Origin: Enterococcus wangshanyuanii
GTDB taxonomy: Bacteria; Bacillota; Bacilli; Lactobacillales; Enterococcaceae
Assembly (NCBI RefSeq): GCF_002197645.1
Contig: NZ_CP021874.1
Span: forward strand, 2,728,001 to 2,792,000
DNA length: 64,000 bases
Reading direction: 5' to 3'
Made by a program: the position numbers and the translations under genes
The notes under the pieces: generated by a model
Databases searched by the model: none
What the model was told of the DNA's origin: nothing
What the model saw: the letters and a program-made list of their open reading frames with translations, nothing else
Shown: positions 50,927 to 59,539 of the stretch, one piece after another
Layout: each line of letters starts with the position of its first letter
Numbering within the stretch: position 1 is the stretch's first letter

Positions 50927-53900
50927 ATGTCAAGATTAAATAGAATTCAAAATGAAATCAAACAATTAGAAGGGGGACGATTTCAAAAATTATGTGATAT
51001 TTATCTTTACCGTAAAAGAAGTTGGGAAAATATCGTATCTCTAGGTTCTATGGAGGGGACAGATAAGACTACAAAAGGGATACCTGATACATACTTCTTT
51101 GATAATCAATCTAATAGATACATTTTAGTTATGTACGGTACGAGAGCAGACTCTACAGCTAAGTTAGAAGTAGATATTAAAGAAGCAATTGAAAAAACCA
51201 AAATTGATAAAAAAGACATTCAAGAAATAATCTGCTGCCATACATCTTCTAATTTAACTGTAGCAAAAGATAAGGGACTTAGAGACTTGGCCGGTTCAAT
51301 AGAGCTAACTCTTATTGGTATAGATACATTATCCCATGACCTTCTTCAGTTTAAATATCAAGATATTGCAAAGGATTTCCTTGGAATAACAGAATCAACA
51401 GAGCAAGTTTGGAATATAGAACAATTTATCTCTATTCATGATAAAAGTAAAACCAATGCACCTCTAAATACAACCTATATTGAAGAAACAGATATAATTG
51501 AAGAAATGATAGGAGACGTAAATGGTCATCAGATTCTTTTACTCTCTGGGGTATCGGGAACCGGGAAAACGAAGCTAGCTATTGAGATATGCAAAAAAAT
51601 GCCTTCAGACAGCAATGTGATTTGTGTTAAAAGTAATAGTATGCCTGTTTACCAAGATATTAAGGATGCCTTAGATAACAATAGAGTAAATTACTTATTC
51701 TTAGATGATGCCAATACAGTTACTAATTTCAATGCTATTGTTAACCTATTGAGATTGGAAGAATATGAACAAAAACTAAAAATAATTATTACTGTCAGAG
51801 ATTATGCACTTTCAGGAATCATCAACCAATTAAAGCACTTTAAAACAAAGATACAAAAGGTTTCTTTAATGAGTGATAATCAGATTGAAATACTCATTAA
51901 TAGTATAAATGAATTTTCTTCTAGAACTGTTAGGAAAATAATGAAATTATCTCATAATAATCCTAGAATAGCAGTTATTGCAGCGAAGATGGTGAAAGAG
52001 AAAAACTACGGATTTATTGATAATGGGAAAGAGATATTAGATAGTTATTATGAGCAAATTATTGAAGAAAATAATCTCTCTTCGAATGAGAAAGTTAGTC
52101 TTTTTATTTTGAGCTTTAAACATAAATTGAATTTAGCCGATCAAGAAATTTTGGAAGAATTACTAAAATTTTTTAAACTAGATTTTGATAATTTTTTAGT
52201 CTCATTAAATCAACTACATGATAAAGAGTTATGTGATATATTTCAAAATAAAGCTGCTAAGATCAGCGATCAAAGTTTATCCGATTTTGTGATTATAGAT
52301 TTTATTGCAAATAATAAAGATTTCAAAATAAGAGATTTTTTCATTAATTTGTTCCCTAAATATGAAAAAGAAATTGTGAAGATGCTTGTACTTGTTAACA
52401 ATTTTAAGTCATCAAATGACTGGATAGACTACTTAACAAATGAAATAAAATTTGTTTACAATGAAGTTGTTGCAGATATTGATAAAGAACGTTTTTTAAC
52501 ACAATACGGGGTACTAATACCTATTGAAGCACTTGCCTACACAAATGAAAAGATACAATCTGCTAATCATAGTGAGTATCAAGTATCTCAAAAAGAATTT
52601 GAAGAGAAAAAAAGAAGTAATCCAATTGATGATCCGATTATTGAGATTCTTTGTTCATTGTCAAATAGCGAAAGATTTAATGATGCTGGCATACTTCTTA
52701 TGGAATACTTAAAAAAAAGACAGGATAAAGTTTATGAAGTTTTTTCAGCGATTGAATCGAACTTCGATATTGAAGAGGATCGGAATTCATATCTAGAAAA
52801 AAGATTTTGTATTCTTGAAATTTTTTCAAAACAAGAAAATATTAATGAATTGACAGCTTTGTTAATTGTTAATATTACTGAAAAATTCTTAAAGTTCTCT
52901 GGGGAAAAGTTCATTTCTAGTGGTCAAGAAGGAGTCCTTAGTCGCTACACATTAGTTGATGGAGATTACTTAATTGAACTTCATACAAAAATATTTGATA
53001 TGCTCTTTGAAGTTTACAATTTAGAATATGTAGAAGTGAATAGCCATATAGATAAACTACTATTTAATTACCCAGTCTATGAAGTGAAGAACGGTTTTTT
53101 AGAAACGGTTAGTTCAGATTTGAAATGTATAGAAAATCTATTTTTTAAAGATTTGAGTAAGCTAGATGTTAGACAAGAAGCGATAGTATTCAAGTTGAGT
53201 TCAGAAGTAAGAAAGCTAAAATTAAAATCTCAGCCATTTTTTGAATATGAACCATCAAGTAAGCAAAGAATATATATAGTTTTTTCATCTAGCAGGTTTG
53301 ACTATAAGAAACAAGGCTTAGGTTATGAAAAGTTTCAAGAATTAAGAGTGAAAAACCTTAGTGAGGTTTTTGATGAATATTCTAATAACTTATTTTGGTT
53401 GTTTAATGTACTTGCTGAATATCAGTCGGATGAATTGCTGAATAAATATGAGTTGGAAGAATCACTACTTTTATTGTATTTAGAATTGAGTATGGAAGAT
53501 AAAGTAAAATTGTTAACAACTTTATTGAATAGTGAATTCAGTCTCTCCAATTACCATTTTGACTATTATATGGAGAAATTATCGTTTGCAGAGGGTAAAA
53601 ATATTTTAGACTGTATTAAAAAGGAAATTGACGAAAGATGGTATCTTTCGAATCTTTTAACATGTAAAGAGATTGATAATGATATGGTAGAAGAACTTAT
53701 CTTGTTTTTAAAGAATCTCAAAAATTATGAAAAAGTCAATTCTTTTAATATTTTATCTTTTGAGAGCTATATCAAACAATATACTGTCATCTTAGATATT
53801 TTAATGAGTAAGTACAGGGAAGGTGAAGTCTCAAAAAGTTTCTTCATACCTAATTATGTGTCTGAAGAAAAAGCTGACAAAATTGTTGATATAGTAAGTT

Positions 53901-54574
53901 ACAAGGAATTAAAAAAAATCTATTTAGCTAGTTTTGATGCTGGGAACGTTGATGACTCGGGAGCGGTTTTTAAGAGCTTATTGAAAGAAAACGATGCTAA
54001 TTTTATTTACTTATTTCTTAATAAGCTGAGTACCGAAAGGTTAAAATTAAATTTTATAGAATGTGATATTCAACTAGAGTATATCTGGAAATCCGAAGTT
54101 GCGGAGGAAGGGATTAGAAAATATATAGATTTTTTAATCCGAGAAAATCGTGTGATTTATGTTGGAGTAGATCCGTATTTGGAAGAAATATTCAAAGCAA
54201 ATATAGAACGTGCTTCGGAGTTTATAAAAGCAGAAGTGCTTGATACTGAGGATGAGAATAGATTGGTTAACTTGTACAATCTGTCTCTTGAAATATTCGA
54301 TGATGAGATACTACTATATTTATTCGAATTGCTCAAAGATAAAGATATTGATGCTCCTTTTATTGAAAAATTATATTTAACCATGCGTACTCATAGTTGG
54401 TCAGGAAGTTTAGCTCCATTATTAGATAAAGAAATCATTTTTTTGAATAAGTTACTGGATATATTTGATGGTATAAAATATATTTCTCATACTTTAGTCA
54501 TTTCAAAACGGATAGATTCACTTAAGAAGCAAAAAGAGAAGGAATTGCTGGCGGATTATTTAGAGCAGGTGTGA
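50927..54574 (+). CDS. STAND-family NTPase with N-terminal nuclease-like domain, NLR-like defence candidate
   Basis: The 1215-residue protein starts at ATG 50927 after AGGAGGGGGAAA. Residues ~10-165 resemble a PD-(D/E)xK/Mrr-like domain (GGRFQKLCDIYL, GIPDTYFFDNQ with D54), but the expected Glu of the EYTTQ-type second motif is MYGTR (M69), so cutting activity is uncertain. The NTPase has Walker A GVSGTGKTK (208-216), Walker B YLFLDDA (D260-D261) and sensor-like IITVRDYA (~287-294). A ~900-residue helical repeat-like region follows, as in ligand sensors of Avs/NLR-type systems. It lies in an island with an HTH protein and an Fst locus. Confidence 0.82.
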   Translation: MSRLNRIQNEIKQLEGGRFQKLCDIYLYRKRSWENIVSLGSMEGTDKTTKGIPDTYFFDNQSNRYILVMYGTRADSTAKLEVDIKEAIEKTKIDKKDIQEIICCHTSSNLTVAKDKGLRDLAGSIELTLIGIDTLSHDLLQFKYQDIAKDFLGITESTEQVWNIEQFISIHDKSKTNAPLNTTYIEETDIIEEMIGDVNGHQILLLSGVSGTGKTKLAIEICKKMPSDSNVICVKSNSMPVYQDIKDALDNNRVNYLFLDDANTVTNFNAIVNLLRLEEYEQKLKIIITVRDYALSGIINQLKHFKTKIQKVSLMSDNQIEILINSINEFSSRTVRKIMKLSHNNPRIAVIAAKMVKEKNYGFIDNGKEILDSYYEQIIEENNLSSNEKVSLFILSFKHKLNLADQEILEELLKFFKLDFDNFLVSLNQLHDKELCDIFQNKAAKISDQSLSDFVIIDFIANNKDFKIRDFFINLFPKYEKEIVKMLVLVNNFKSSNDWIDYLTNEIKFVYNEVVADIDKERFLTQYGVLIPIEALAYTNEKIQSANHSEYQVSQKEFEEKKRSNPIDDPIIEILCSLSNSERFNDAGILLMEYLKKRQDKVYEVFSAIESNFDIEEDRNSYLEKRFCILEIFSKQENINELTALLIVNITEKFLKFSGEKFISSGQEGVLSRYTLVDGDYLIELHTKIFDMLFEVYNLEYVEVNSHIDKLLFNYPVYEVKNGFLETVSSDLKCIENLFFKDLSKLDVRQEAIVFKLSSEVRKLKLKSQPFFEYEPSSKQRIYIVFSSSRFDYKKQGLGYEKFQELRVKNLSEVFDEYSNNLFWLFNVLAEYQSDELLNKYELEESLLLLYLELSMEDKVKLLTTLLNSEFSLSNYHFDYYMEKLSFAEGKNILDCIKKEIDERWYLSNLLTCKEIDNDMVEELILFLKNLKNYEKVNSFNILSFESYIKQYTVILDILMSKYREGEVSKSFFIPNYVSEEKADKIVDIVSYKELKKIYLASFDAGNVDDSGAVFKSLLKENDANFIYLFLNKLSTERLKLNFIECDIQLEYIWKSEVAEEGIRKYIDFLIRENRVIYVGVDPYLEEIFKANIERASEFIKAEVLDTEDENRLVNLYNLSLEIFDDEILLYLFELLKDKDIDAPFIEKLYLTMRTHSWSGSLAPLLDKEIIFLNKLLDIFDGIKYISHTLVISKRIDSLKKQKEKELLADYLEQV

Positions 54575-54582
54575 AAGTAACC

Positions 54583-54702
54583 ATGCTTCTTTTTAAATCT
54601 CTGTTTTGGAGGCTAAAAATTAACGATAAAGATAAGTTTTTAATCTATTTAGCAGTCTTTATTATTTACTGTAGTCTTGTTCTGATTCACGTGTATTTTT
54701 AG
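54583..54702 (+). CDS. Candidate small membrane protein after STAND gene
   Basis: ATG 54583 to TAG 54702 encodes 39 residues with one hydrophobic segment (FLIYLAVFIIYCSLVLIHVYF) preceded by a basic stretch. It begins eight bases after the STAND stop, but its ribosome binding site is weak. It could be a small accessory protein or noise. Confidence 0.35.
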   Translation: MLLFKSLFWRLKINDKDKFLIYLAVFIIYCSLVLIHVYF

Positions 54703-54823
54703 GTATGTATTGAGGTACGAAGGGATTAAATATGCTGAAATCCATTAAAACCATATCTATTGGAATATTGTTGATCCATTGATACTAAAGGATTTTACAG
54801 CCCTTTCAAATTTTCTGACACAC

Positions 54824-55001
54824 AACCAGGTCTTAAGAAAGCCCGTAAAGCTTCACAATTCTCTAAACGTTAATTATTGGAGTCGTTGCGAATTTATTCG
54901 CTTACGAATACAATATGGGACGGAGATTTCTACAGAAAGCGAGTACCATTCAATTGCAACATTTCGAGACACTTTCCAAATTTTGGAAAGTGTCTTTTTT
55001 T
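54824..55001. repeat. rpsI 3'-end copy B (att-like direct repeat)
   Basis: This 178-bp segment matches copy A (48804-48981) at 170 of 178 positions in the same orientation and contains the S9 tail (PGLKKARKASQFSKR, stop 54871-54873) and the terminator hairpin. It is joined on the left to unrelated DNA, so it is a remnant rather than an active rpsI. Together the copies bound ~5.8 kb of cargo. Bases 55002-55240 hold the LXG module 2 promoter and no gene. Confidence 0.82.
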
Positions 55002-55161
55002 GTCATAATTTTCTTCGAGTACGCAACCGAGTATTTAGAAGTTTCATAAATAAAACCGAAAGAGATCATAATAAAAAATGAAAGTGTAATAAAAATCTTT
55101 ATAGCCCTAAGTAAGTTCAGTCGCTACTTCGTTAGTCTTATATATTTTTTTATTTGTTTGA

Positions 55162-55189
55162 TTTACTAACTATTTAAAAATGTTATAAT
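55162..55189 (+). promoter_or_regulatory. Probable promoter of LXG module 2
   Basis: A TGTTATAAT extended -10 (TATAAT at 55184-55189) is preceded by TTTACT at 55162-55167 with a 16-base spacer, ~50 bases before the first module gene. Confidence 0.55.
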
Positions 55190-55240
55190 TACTTTGAGTA
55201 AATAAAAGTCAAAATTGAAGATAGTAGGAGCGTGAAGAAA

Positions 55241-55525
55241 ATGGGGGAAACAATTAGTACTGACGGAGATGCAGTGACTAAATTTACAACGGACGTTTTA
55301 ATGGCAAGTAGCAATCTAGATTTTAAACCGACAAATAGCATCAATACCTCAACAAGTCCAGCGACAGATGAGTTGAAAACACTAATGTTAACTTTTCAAC
55401 AAACAATTAGTACTTATAAAACTTGTTTGTCTACAGAAGTAGTAAATGTTCGAGCTGTACATAATGCAATTGAAAAAGCGGATACAAAAATAAAGGACCG
55501 CATTTCAACAACGATGCAAGCGTGA
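55241..55525 (+). CDS. Lap1-like T7SSb targeting factor (SACOL2603/DUF3130 type)
   Basis: The 94-residue helical protein starts at ATG 55241 after TAGGAGCG; GTG 55232 lies too close to that site. It has the length and helical pattern of SACOL2603-type small WXG100-like proteins (SPATDELKTLMLTFQQTISTYKTCLSTEVVNVRAVHNAIEKAD). It is the first gene of an LXG operon and probably binds the LXG domain for export. Confidence 0.72.
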   Translation: MGETISTDGDAVTKFTTDVLMASSNLDFKPTNSINTSTSPATDELKTLMLTFQQTISTYKTCLSTEVVNVRAVHNAIEKADTKIKDRISTTMQA

Positions 55526-55534
55526 GGTGGATGA

Positions 55535-55906
55535 ATGGATAATGACTTAATTCACTTAAGAATGAATGTAGAAGAAGCAGAAGAAAATTTAAATGTTTTG
55601 AAAAGAAAAATAGCAGATATTCCGTTTGTCTATGAAGATTGTCAAAAAGCAATCGATCGACAAAAAGAAATTTGGGAACGGATTTTACATTATTCTAAAG
55701 GGACAGATTCAGAAAAACAGGTCTACAAAAAATTAGATGAGCTGGAAGAAAAGCAAAGAGAATTTGCAAAAGTGTTTTCAATTGCGGATGAAGAAATAGA
55801 ATCAGTTTTACTAAACAGAAAAGTGGTTTATGAAAACGCTGAACAATTATATGAAAAAAATAGAAAGGAGGATCTCAATGAAAATAATGTACGAGGAGTT
55901 AAATGA
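55535..55906 (+). CDS. Lap2-like coiled-coil T7SSb targeting factor (DUF3958 type)
   Basis: The 123-residue coiled-coil protein starts at ATG 55535 after GAGGTGG. Charged heptads such as NVEEAEENLNVLKRKIADIP and KKLDELEEKQREFAKVF resemble the second LXG partner. The LXG gene start is inside its 3' end. Confidence 0.7.
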   Translation: MDNDLIHLRMNVEEAEENLNVLKRKIADIPFVYEDCQKAIDRQKEIWERILHYSKGTDSEKQVYKKLDELEEKQREFAKVFSIADEEIESVLLNRKVVYENAEQLYEKNRKEDLNENNVRGVK

Positions 55907-57137
55907 TGTAAAAGGTAGTATTAGTTCTGAACGATTAAATGCAGTAAGCAGCTTTTCTTCTATTACGAGTTCAATTGATGGATTAGCTGGAAATAGAAAT
56001 TTATTAGGAAGCGGTTGGATTTCAACTGTAACTCATCTCAAGGCCTATCAAGAGATAGACAAAGCGCTGTTCAACGTTTATTATGAAATGGATAACAGCT
56101 TAAATAGCTATTTGACAGACTTTGTTGGTGAGGTTGGTAAAACTGATGAACTACTAGATACAGAAGATTTAGCTGATTTGTATAGAGAATTACAAACGGC
56201 TCAAAATGAATATACTAATCTGATGAGTGATTTAGCCAAGTCAATGGAGAACGTTCCAGTATTGGGTGAATTTTTTAAACAACAGAGTATTGAACCGCTC
56301 AAAGAGGAAATAGAAATTTTACAGAAATATCAAACGTTTGAATCTAGCCATGCATCCCACTATTCAGAATTATCTAGTTTGATTAGTGACGTAAATACAG
56401 GGCTAGCGCAATTAGGTAATCCAGCGAATTTTCTTAATCCAAGAGACGGATATAGAATTGTTGATTATAGTAATCAACAGTGGTTTAAAAATATAAAAGG
56501 TTATAATGATAAACAACCAAAACGTCGAGTTGAAACGGTAACAGAGTTAGATGATGCTGGAAATGTCGTCTATGTTGTCTACACAGATGGAGTGAGAGAT
56601 GAGAAGCTCACGGCTCAGCTAACAGAAGCGATGAAAGAAAGTTGGCTTGATCGAAGTATAGATGCGGTTGCTCAATTTTTAGATATTGTAGGTAATGTTG
56701 TGAAAACAACATTAGGTGTAGTAACAACGATCACTGGTATTATCGGCACAATAGGTGGCTGCGCTGTTGTAACATTGGCAACAGGTGGAATAGGGATTTT
56801 GGTTGACGGTGTGATAGTAACAGAAGGTGTCGTAGTGACAGCAGCTGGTGTTGCATTAACTGTTGATGGGATCAATGGATTAACAACGAGTAATTTTGCT
56901 TCTAAAGGAGGGGCAGGAGAGCAACGTAGTTTAAAAACTATAAAAGGGAATAAATCAGCTAATGAGCAAGCTAAGAAAAATGGATATGATGATGCACATG
57001 ATTTTAAAAGGACTTTTGTTGGAAAAGATGATATTTCAAAATTTGATATGTTATATGATACTATCACAGGACAAATTTTATTGAAATCTAAGCGTGGAAA
57101 TATACTTATTGAAACCGGTCATTACTTTATAAAATAG
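55878..57137 (+). CDS. LXG-type polymorphic toxin with short C-terminal tip
   Basis: The start ATG 55878 follows AAAGGAGGATCTC; the frame extends 48 bases upstream without a site. The 419-residue product has an N-terminal helical LXG-like half (LNAVSSFSSITSSIDGLAGNRNLLGSGWISTVTHLK), a hydrophobic glycine-rich linker (~280-340), and a ~60-residue tip (NGYDDAHDFKRTFVGKDDISKFDMLYDTITGQILLKSKRG) resembling small polymorphic-toxin domains with AH.K...G and a beta hairpin. The toxin activity is not identified. The next gene is a DUF4279-like immunity protein. Confidence 0.75.
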   Translation: MKIMYEELNDVKGSISSERLNAVSSFSSITSSIDGLAGNRNLLGSGWISTVTHLKAYQEIDKALFNVYYEMDNSLNSYLTDFVGEVGKTDELLDTEDLADLYRELQTAQNEYTNLMSDLAKSMENVPVLGEFFKQQSIEPLKEEIEILQKYQTFESSHASHYSELSSLISDVNTGLAQLGNPANFLNPRDGYRIVDYSNQQWFKNIKGYNDKQPKRRVETVTELDDAGNVVYVVYTDGVRDEKLTAQLTEAMKESWLDRSIDAVAQFLDIVGNVVKTTLGVVTTITGIIGTIGGCAVVTLATGGIGILVDGVIVTEGVVVTAAGVALTVDGINGLTTSNFASKGGAGEQRSLKTIKGNKSANEQAKKNGYDDAHDFKRTFVGKDDISKFDMLYDTITGQILLKSKRGNILIETGHYFIK

Positions 57138-57149
57138 ATGGAGGAACTT

Positions 57150-57590
57150 ATGGAATTACCAAAAATAGAAATCAGCTTTGTTGCTGTGGGCAAAAATTTT
57201 GATTTAACAAATATGACAAGGATATTAGAAGTACAACCAACAGAAGTTAGAACTAAAGATGATTGGCCAGATGCAATAAAAAATAATACTAATCTACCTG
57301 AAGAATATCAGCCAAGACATAGTTGGAGTTATAGTAAAACATTCCATGAAATGTATGATTTTACTTTAGCATATCAGGAGATATTAAGTAAATTTAAACC
57401 TAAAACAAGTATTCTGAAAAAAATGGCGGATGCTGAACCAATTAAATATGCTGTAGTGTTATCAATAGATTGTTATGATGGCGATTTTCCAGCAATGGTA
57501 GTAGACATACCAATGATTCATTTTCTAAATGATATTAATGCTGAAATAAGTTTTGATATAATTACTTATGAAGAAGATTCTGGAAGTTAG
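57150..57590 (+). CDS. DUF4279-like immunity protein
   Basis: The 146-residue protein starts at ATG 57150 after TGGAGGAACTT; the ATG 57138 belongs to that ribosome binding site. DUF4279 features are the two ferredoxin-like halves: SFVAVGKNFDLTNMTRILEVQPTEVRTKDDWP and AVVLSIDCYDGDFPAMVVDIPMIHFLNDINAEISFDI. This family is a frequent immunity partner of polymorphic toxins. It follows the LXG toxin by 12 bases. Confidence 0.78.
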   Translation: MELPKIEISFVAVGKNFDLTNMTRILEVQPTEVRTKDDWPDAIKNNTNLPEEYQPRHSWSYSKTFHEMYDFTLAYQEILSKFKPKTSILKKMADAEPIKYAVVLSIDCYDGDFPAMVVDIPMIHFLNDINAEISFDIITYEEDSGS

Positions 57591-57696
57591 TATTATTGCA
57601 TAGTTAAGAAATATTTTGATAGTAAAATGAAAATAAAAGTTCATTTAGTTTATAAAATATGATGTAAATAGAGTTTATTAATAACTTAAGAATAAA

Positions 57697-57737
57697 TAGG
57701 CATTAGATAAAAGAGAAATTTATCTGTGTCTATTTTT
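57697..57737 (+). terminator. Probable terminator after DUF4279 gene
   Basis: AATAG-AGATAAA and TTTATCT-CTATT can pair with small internal mismatches, followed by TTTTTA. Bases 57600-57799 otherwise hold no gene. Confidence 0.55.
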
Positions 57738-57799
57738 ATAGTTTAAAGTACGACATTAATATTATATGATTTAAAAATTTTTTTGGTCAATGATAAAAA

Positions 57800-57994
57800 G
57801 CACCAAAAGGGGTAAAAAGAGCGGATAAGGGATTTAGTGATGTAGAGGATGCACAAGATCATATTCATTTTGATGATTCTAGATGGACTTTAAATAGAGA
57901 TGGAACTTGGGGACATAACTCTAGTGGTCAACCACCCAAACTGACTAAGAAGATATTAAAATGGTTACAAGATATAGGTTGGAAACTTCCATAA
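57800..57994 (+). pseudogene. Orphan polymorphic-toxin tip
   Basis: An open frame without a start (stop upstream near 57794) encodes 64 residues ending at 57994, with HIHFDDSRWTLNRDGTWGHN and LTKKILKWLQDIGWKLP. This looks like the C-terminal catalytic tip of a polymorphic toxin, with a compact His/Asp/Arg/Trp-rich motif. It directly precedes an immunity-like gene. Orphan tips of this kind can recombine onto an upstream LXG gene, replacing its tip. Confidence 0.7.
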
Positions 57995-58008
57995 AGAAAG
58001 GAAAGCAA

Positions 58009-58440
58009 ATGAAGAACATAGAAGAATTTATTAATGAATGGGAAGAGTGTTCTAAACGCCTACATTCCGAGCATATTGATTTTTTCATAAATAAAGATAC
58101 ATTTAATTACGAAGATTGTTTAGTAATTATAGATGCTATTAGAAAGGAACTAGAGAATAGGGGAATCAACGGTCCTAAAATAATGATAAGAATCCAATGC
58201 GGGCAATCCAAAAGAATACAAGATTGGGGGGAGTTGTTTTGGCAATTAGTAGACGCTAATACAGTACCTCCAGAACTCTTTATTAGTAATAACAACTTCT
58301 TGGATTCTAGTGCTTTTAGTCAACAGATCAAACATCCAAATCAGGGAGAGAATATTGAAAACTACATTGTATTCTATCCCGTTGAAGATGGATTTACCCG
58401 GTGTTTAAACATTGTTGAAAAAGAGGTGCCCTATGTCTAA
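58009..58440 (+). CDS. Probable immunity protein for the orphan tip
   Basis: The 143-residue protein starts at ATG 58009 after AAAGGAAAGC; the longer frame to 57961 overlaps the tip. It has a helical N terminus (NIEEFINEWEECSKRLHSEHIDFFI) and an alpha/beta rest (GPKIMIRIQCGQSKRIQDWGELFWQLVD). It starts 14 bases after the orphan tip stop, the position of a cognate immunity gene. The next gene overlaps it by eight bases. Confidence 0.6.
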   Translation: MKNIEEFINEWEECSKRLHSEHIDFFINKDTFNYEDCLVIIDAIRKELENRGINGPKIMIRIQCGQSKRIQDWGELFWQLVDANTVPPELFISNNNFLDSSAFSQQIKHPNQGENIENYIVFYPVEDGFTRCLNIVEKEVPYV

Positions 58441-59107
58441 ACTTATTTATATAGATGACTTACTTCAAAATGAAGAAGTCACGTATGGTGAAGTAGTTGT
58501 AATATTAAATGAATTGGCTGAAAATATATCGACAGAACAGTTTTTAGAATGTCAAATTTCCTCAGAGACAGAAATCATGGTCAATAATAGTGAAATTTTA
58601 CTCAATTCATTCGTTGACACGGAATGGAGTATACCAACCATTGAAAGTAGTAGAACATTGATTTGGTATCCGAGAGAAGAGGAGAAAATTATAAATATTG
58701 AAGGATTATCAGAAACATTAGTAGCAGTTTCATATATTCAATCAGGCGAATATTATTTAACAATAATGTCTAAAGAAGTCTTTGATAATAGGCGTATTTC
58801 TGAGGATGTTTTGAATTTGATTATTTCAATTTCTGAAGGTGATATGGTTCTTTTGGATAGTAATCAATATATTGGCGAGAAAAAATTTAAAGAAATTGTA
58901 GATTATTTGAAGAATTCTGGCTATATTTTTATCGTTCATAAAAATTTTGCTGATAATATAGAAACTATCACAATAAAATCGACTATTGATTGGAAACAAA
59001 AAGAAAATTATAGCGTCGAATATACAAAAAAAGGTAGAAAGTCTTATGCAAATAATGAACTAGGTCTTGAATTAATGAAATTTGTCCATAGCATATCTGT
59101 AGATTAA
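58433..59107 (+). CDS. Hypothetical protein in immunity cluster
   Basis: The 224-residue protein starts at ATG 58433 after GAGGTG and overlaps the preceding gene. It is acidic, alpha/beta (IYIDDLLQNEEVTYGEVVVILNELAENI, VLNLIISISEGDMVLLDSNQYIGEKKFKEIVDYL), without a recognised domain. Its place after toxin-tip and immunity genes suggests a second immunity or accessory protein. It is followed by a hairpin terminator at 59124-59167. Confidence 0.58.
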   Translation: MSKLIYIDDLLQNEEVTYGEVVVILNELAENISTEQFLECQISSETEIMVNNSEILLNSFVDTEWSIPTIESSRTLIWYPREEEKIINIEGLSETLVAVSYIQSGEYYLTIMSKEVFDNRRISEDVLNLIISISEGDMVLLDSNQYIGEKKFKEIVDYLKNSGYIFIVHKNFADNIETITIKSTIDWKQKENYSVEYTKKGRKSYANNELGLELMKFVHSISVD

Positions 59108-59123
59108 ACTTAATAAAAATGTG

Positions 59124-59167
59124 AAAAACAGAAAGTTATTTGAAGTTAAAGTCGCTTTCTGTTTTTT
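59124..59167 (+). terminator. Intrinsic terminator of the immunity cluster
   Basis: AAAAACAGAAAG pairs with CTTTCTGTTTTT and a T-run follows. The next ~370 bases (59168-59540) are AT-rich and show no gene. Confidence 0.72.
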
Positions 59168-59539
59168 GTTGTTTTCAATTTAAGTCTTTAAAGATAGATT
59201 GTAATGATATTTTTTTAGTTGAATAATTGTTTATCTAGAGATACCTATGTTATCAGTGAGTTTTTGTGTGGTATGTCTTTTCATTGTTCTGTGAACATGA
59301 ATCGAGTTTTTAAAATCTGTCTTTTTCTTTTTAATCATAATAATTACCCGAATAGTTTTTTCACTTGTTTTAGCACAAGTGTTTAGGTATTTTTTTAAAT
59401 ATCACATATTATCAAAAATATTCAAAAAGTTGCACTTATATATAATATTTTTGAGGACTGATGTTTATACAGGTCTTTTTTTATTTTTCAGAAAGTTCAT
59501 CAAATAAAAAAATTTTAAATGACTCAATAACTATAAATA

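Noticed and set aside
50927..51400. N-terminal STAND region as a certain active restriction nuclease
   Set aside because: The second PD-(D/E)xK motif is altered (MYGTR), so only a nuclease-like fold is supported.
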